Positions 61,827 through 64,000 of a stretch of 64,000 bases of DNA are shown here, one piece after another. Positions within the stretch are counted from its first letter, which is position 1; each line of letters begins with the position of its first letter. The stretch is from the NCBI RefSeq assembly GCF_954871325.1, contig NC_088779.1, forward strand, positions 2,978,846 through 3,042,845, given 5' to 3'. The notes under the pieces were generated by a model, which searched no databases, was not told where the DNA came from, and was given only the letters and a program-made list of their open reading frames with translations. The DNA comes from Gordionus sp. m RMFG-2023 (lineage: Eukaryota; Nematomorpha; Gordioida; Chordodea; Parachordodidae). Both the position numbers and the translations under genes were made by a program.

Positions 61827-62769
61827 CTATATTTTATTTACAAAGTAGATTAATGCGTAAGTAATTTTCTTAAAATATGAATATATATAATAATACCCCC
61901 TCTCAATTGTCAACTAGTCCGATCATAGAAAAATCAATTATATAAGTCCGTTAAAATAAATTTAAAAATCATATACAATCTCATAGACGTTATTTTTTTT
62001 CAGCATATAAAATTTAATTGATTAAAATAAAATTTTCAATCTTATTTCAAATAAATTATTGTATTAAAATTCCTAATAACATTATATATATAATATAAGA
62101 CAATTTTTCTTTCTTACTCATTAAATTTCCATTGTTCAGATCCATCATAGAAAACCATATCGAGATTAGGAATAGTAGATTGTAGAAATAATTTTTTGAT
62201 AACATAGTGGCAATAATTCAAATATCGTAATATTATAAATTAATATAAAAAAATTAGGAGAAAAAATAAAATTTAATATATGATCTCAAAAAAAATATTT
62301 TGTTGTTATTTCTACCTTAATATTTCTTAGAAAGTGAGTTCAATAAATAAAAATTTCTAAATATACTTAGGAGGATGTTGCTTAATAAAATGTTGAAGTA
62401 GGCAAATTTTTATTTATCATTTCTTCGATTTATGAGCAAAAACCTATATTACATATCACACTATCCGAGCCGATTTGTAAGAAAAAATTTTATTCTTAAA
62501 ACCGGTCCGGTATTCTTTTTCTCCTATTATATCGGGTTTTATTTTTTGATTATTCATAAAACCCGGCCCGGAATTTTTTTAAACTTTGTTATTTTTTGAA
62601 TCATTTTGACTCTAAATTTTGCAAGTTATTTCAAAGGGGAGGGAGAGGTGGGTTAATTAAAAATATGATGAGTAAAATGAATTATTTAAACGCCCCACAA
62701 TCATTTGATCCTACTGATTTGTTGGTATAATTCCAATTCCTATTTTTTAAAATTCTGACATAGCCCTAG

Positions 62770-62990
62770 TGTTGTTAAATTGCCCGATGGGTGGATTTTA
62801 AAAAACGGGCCCTATTAATATTCGAGCCAAATATAATATTATGGCCAGCCTCGATATTTGGCAAATGGAAGTCCAAACCATTCTGACATATATGAACGAA
62901 ATCTTCAGGTTTTTTTACAAGTTTTTATGGCGAAAATCTTAAATTAAGCAGTTTTTTAAAATTCGATCCAAATCGATCATTTTTTTCATT
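62770..62990. repeat. R1 foldback MITE copy
   Basis: TAGTGTTGTTAAATTGCCCG at the left; interior GCCTCGATATTTGGCAAATG and TGAACGAAATCTTCAGG; right end partly lost. Confidence 0.55.
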
Positions 62991-63059
62991 ATTAACTTGG
63001 CCCCCTCACGGGCGCTACCGGTCCGGGGTTAAAAGAAACACTCATGTTCTTCAAGTAGC

Positions 63060-63960
63060 AGATGACTAAAGGATCATAATATAAACTGTTGTAAGAATGA
63101 TATATGTTCAAGCAGAAAATGTTGATATTTTACTTCTAATATCAACATCATGCATGAGCATGTACCGACCTCCCCTAACATCATATTCACAGAAATACAA
63201 CAAATTATATTTCAACGAATTCATATTCATGAAAGCTTGATCTCCTATTATTTGTATATTGTAATTTATTGTATCGTTATTTATTGTATCGTTATTTATT
63301 GTATCGTTATTTATTGTATCGTTATTTATTCTATTGTTATTTATTGTATCGTTATTTATTGTATTTATATTTTTTGTATTTATATTTTTTGTATTTGTAT
63401 TTGCATTTGTATTTATATTGTATTTTATTGTATTTTAATAATTTAAATGATTGAGATAGAAAAAAATTGCTAATAAAATATTAAAATTTGTAGTAATAAT
63501 AATAATTTAGAAAAACGAATCATGCAATGTTTGCTTTTTAGTAGTTTTTTTTTCGTTCATAAAAAAAGGGGCTTTTTGTTTTTTTATCCCTACATTCATT
63601 TACACAAATTATTATTTCCGTAAAACAATTTTTGAAATATGCCTAATTTTATACGTGGAAGTTCTAATACCCTCTGTAATACGAAATGTGTATCATTTTA
63701 TATGGATACATGATATATATATATGTATACAGTTTCAATAATTTTTATTTTATTGCAAAGAGCAGTGCTAAAACCTTTGGCAGCCCTCGGGACTAAATTA
63801 ATCAGTGGGTGGTATCTCTTTAAATAACCCGATTTATTTAGGTCCCCAAGCAAATAAAATATAAATCAAAATTACCAAAAAAAGAATTAATTAAAAAAGA
63901 AAAATTATACTGGAAATCCAGATTTACCATAAAAAGAGAGTTAAAACCGACCGAAAGAAA
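63060..63960. repeat. Segmental duplicate, upstream copy
   Basis: Counterpart of 60120-60860. By analogy the next c exon of the modular gene should lie just beyond 64000, so at least a fourth module is likely. Confidence 0.7.
63262..63365. repeat. 15-bp minisatellite
   Basis: About six copies of GTATCGTTATTTATT (one variant CTATTGTTATTTATT), then GTATTTATATTTTTT units. Its open frames (YCIVI repeats) are artefacts of a unit divisible by three. Confidence 0.9.
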
Positions 63961-64000
63961 GCAATTTTTTGATATTCCGAACCCTGAACTCGAATCCTTT

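Noticed and set aside
63150-63454. YCIVI repeat open frame
   Set aside because: A 15-bp minisatellite; the unit is divisible by three and lacks stops by chance.

Overview
The window is a very AT-rich eukaryotic, almost certainly metazoan, nuclear segment. The evidence is a salt-inducible kinase (SIK, an animal AMPK-related kinase), split genes with GT-AG introns, a fibronectin-III-like extracellular gene, TTAGGG-type interstitial telomeric sequence, and piggyBac and hAT transposons. I cannot name the species. Intergenic DNA and introns are packed with small inverted-repeat elements (MITEs), long poly(G) tracts and decayed DNA transposons.

Layout. (1) 1-3.8 kb: an 82-bp tandem repeat at the edge, then AT-rich repeat debris. 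(2) 3.8-27.3 kb, minus strand: a SIK3-like kinase gene that I could assemble from 18 exons with consistent splice phases, about 1,200 residues. Its large first and second introns carry a piggyBac copy flanked by two identical 199-bp direct repeats, a hAT copy and many MITEs. (3) 28.9-29.4 kb, plus strand: the 5' part of a CENATAC (CCDC84)-like gene with introns of 45 and 39 nt, head to head with the kinase gene. (4) 30-39 kb: MITEs, a three-level nested insertion at 34.3-35.3 kb, a 153-bp tandem repeat, and a less AT-rich decayed coding block at 36.6-38.1 kb. (5) 39.7-45.8 kb, plus strand: an eight-exon gene for a protein of about 400 residues with a C2HC finger and a C-terminal zinc ribbon, unrecognised. 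(6) 46.8-51.8 kb: two hAT-type elements with 8-bp target duplications, a retroelement remnant and a short telomeric-repeat tract. (7) 53.2 kb to the window end, minus strand: the 3' part of a modular extracellular gene. It consists of three tandem three-exon modules (a, b, c) with matching phases, an extra orphan c exon and a terminal exon, with pentanucleotide and tetranucleotide microsatellites between the last exons. Duplicated intron sequence at 63.1-63.9 kb indicates that the array continues beyond the window.

The genes do not form an operon or an obvious shared pathway. The kinase (signalling), CENATAC (minor spliceosome), the zinc protein and the extracellular protein look independent. 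The most notable items are the tandem phase-1 exon array at 53-62 kb, the 199-bp duplication around piggyBac inside the kinase gene, and a TTAA-flanked MITE family that carries a tRNA-like segment.
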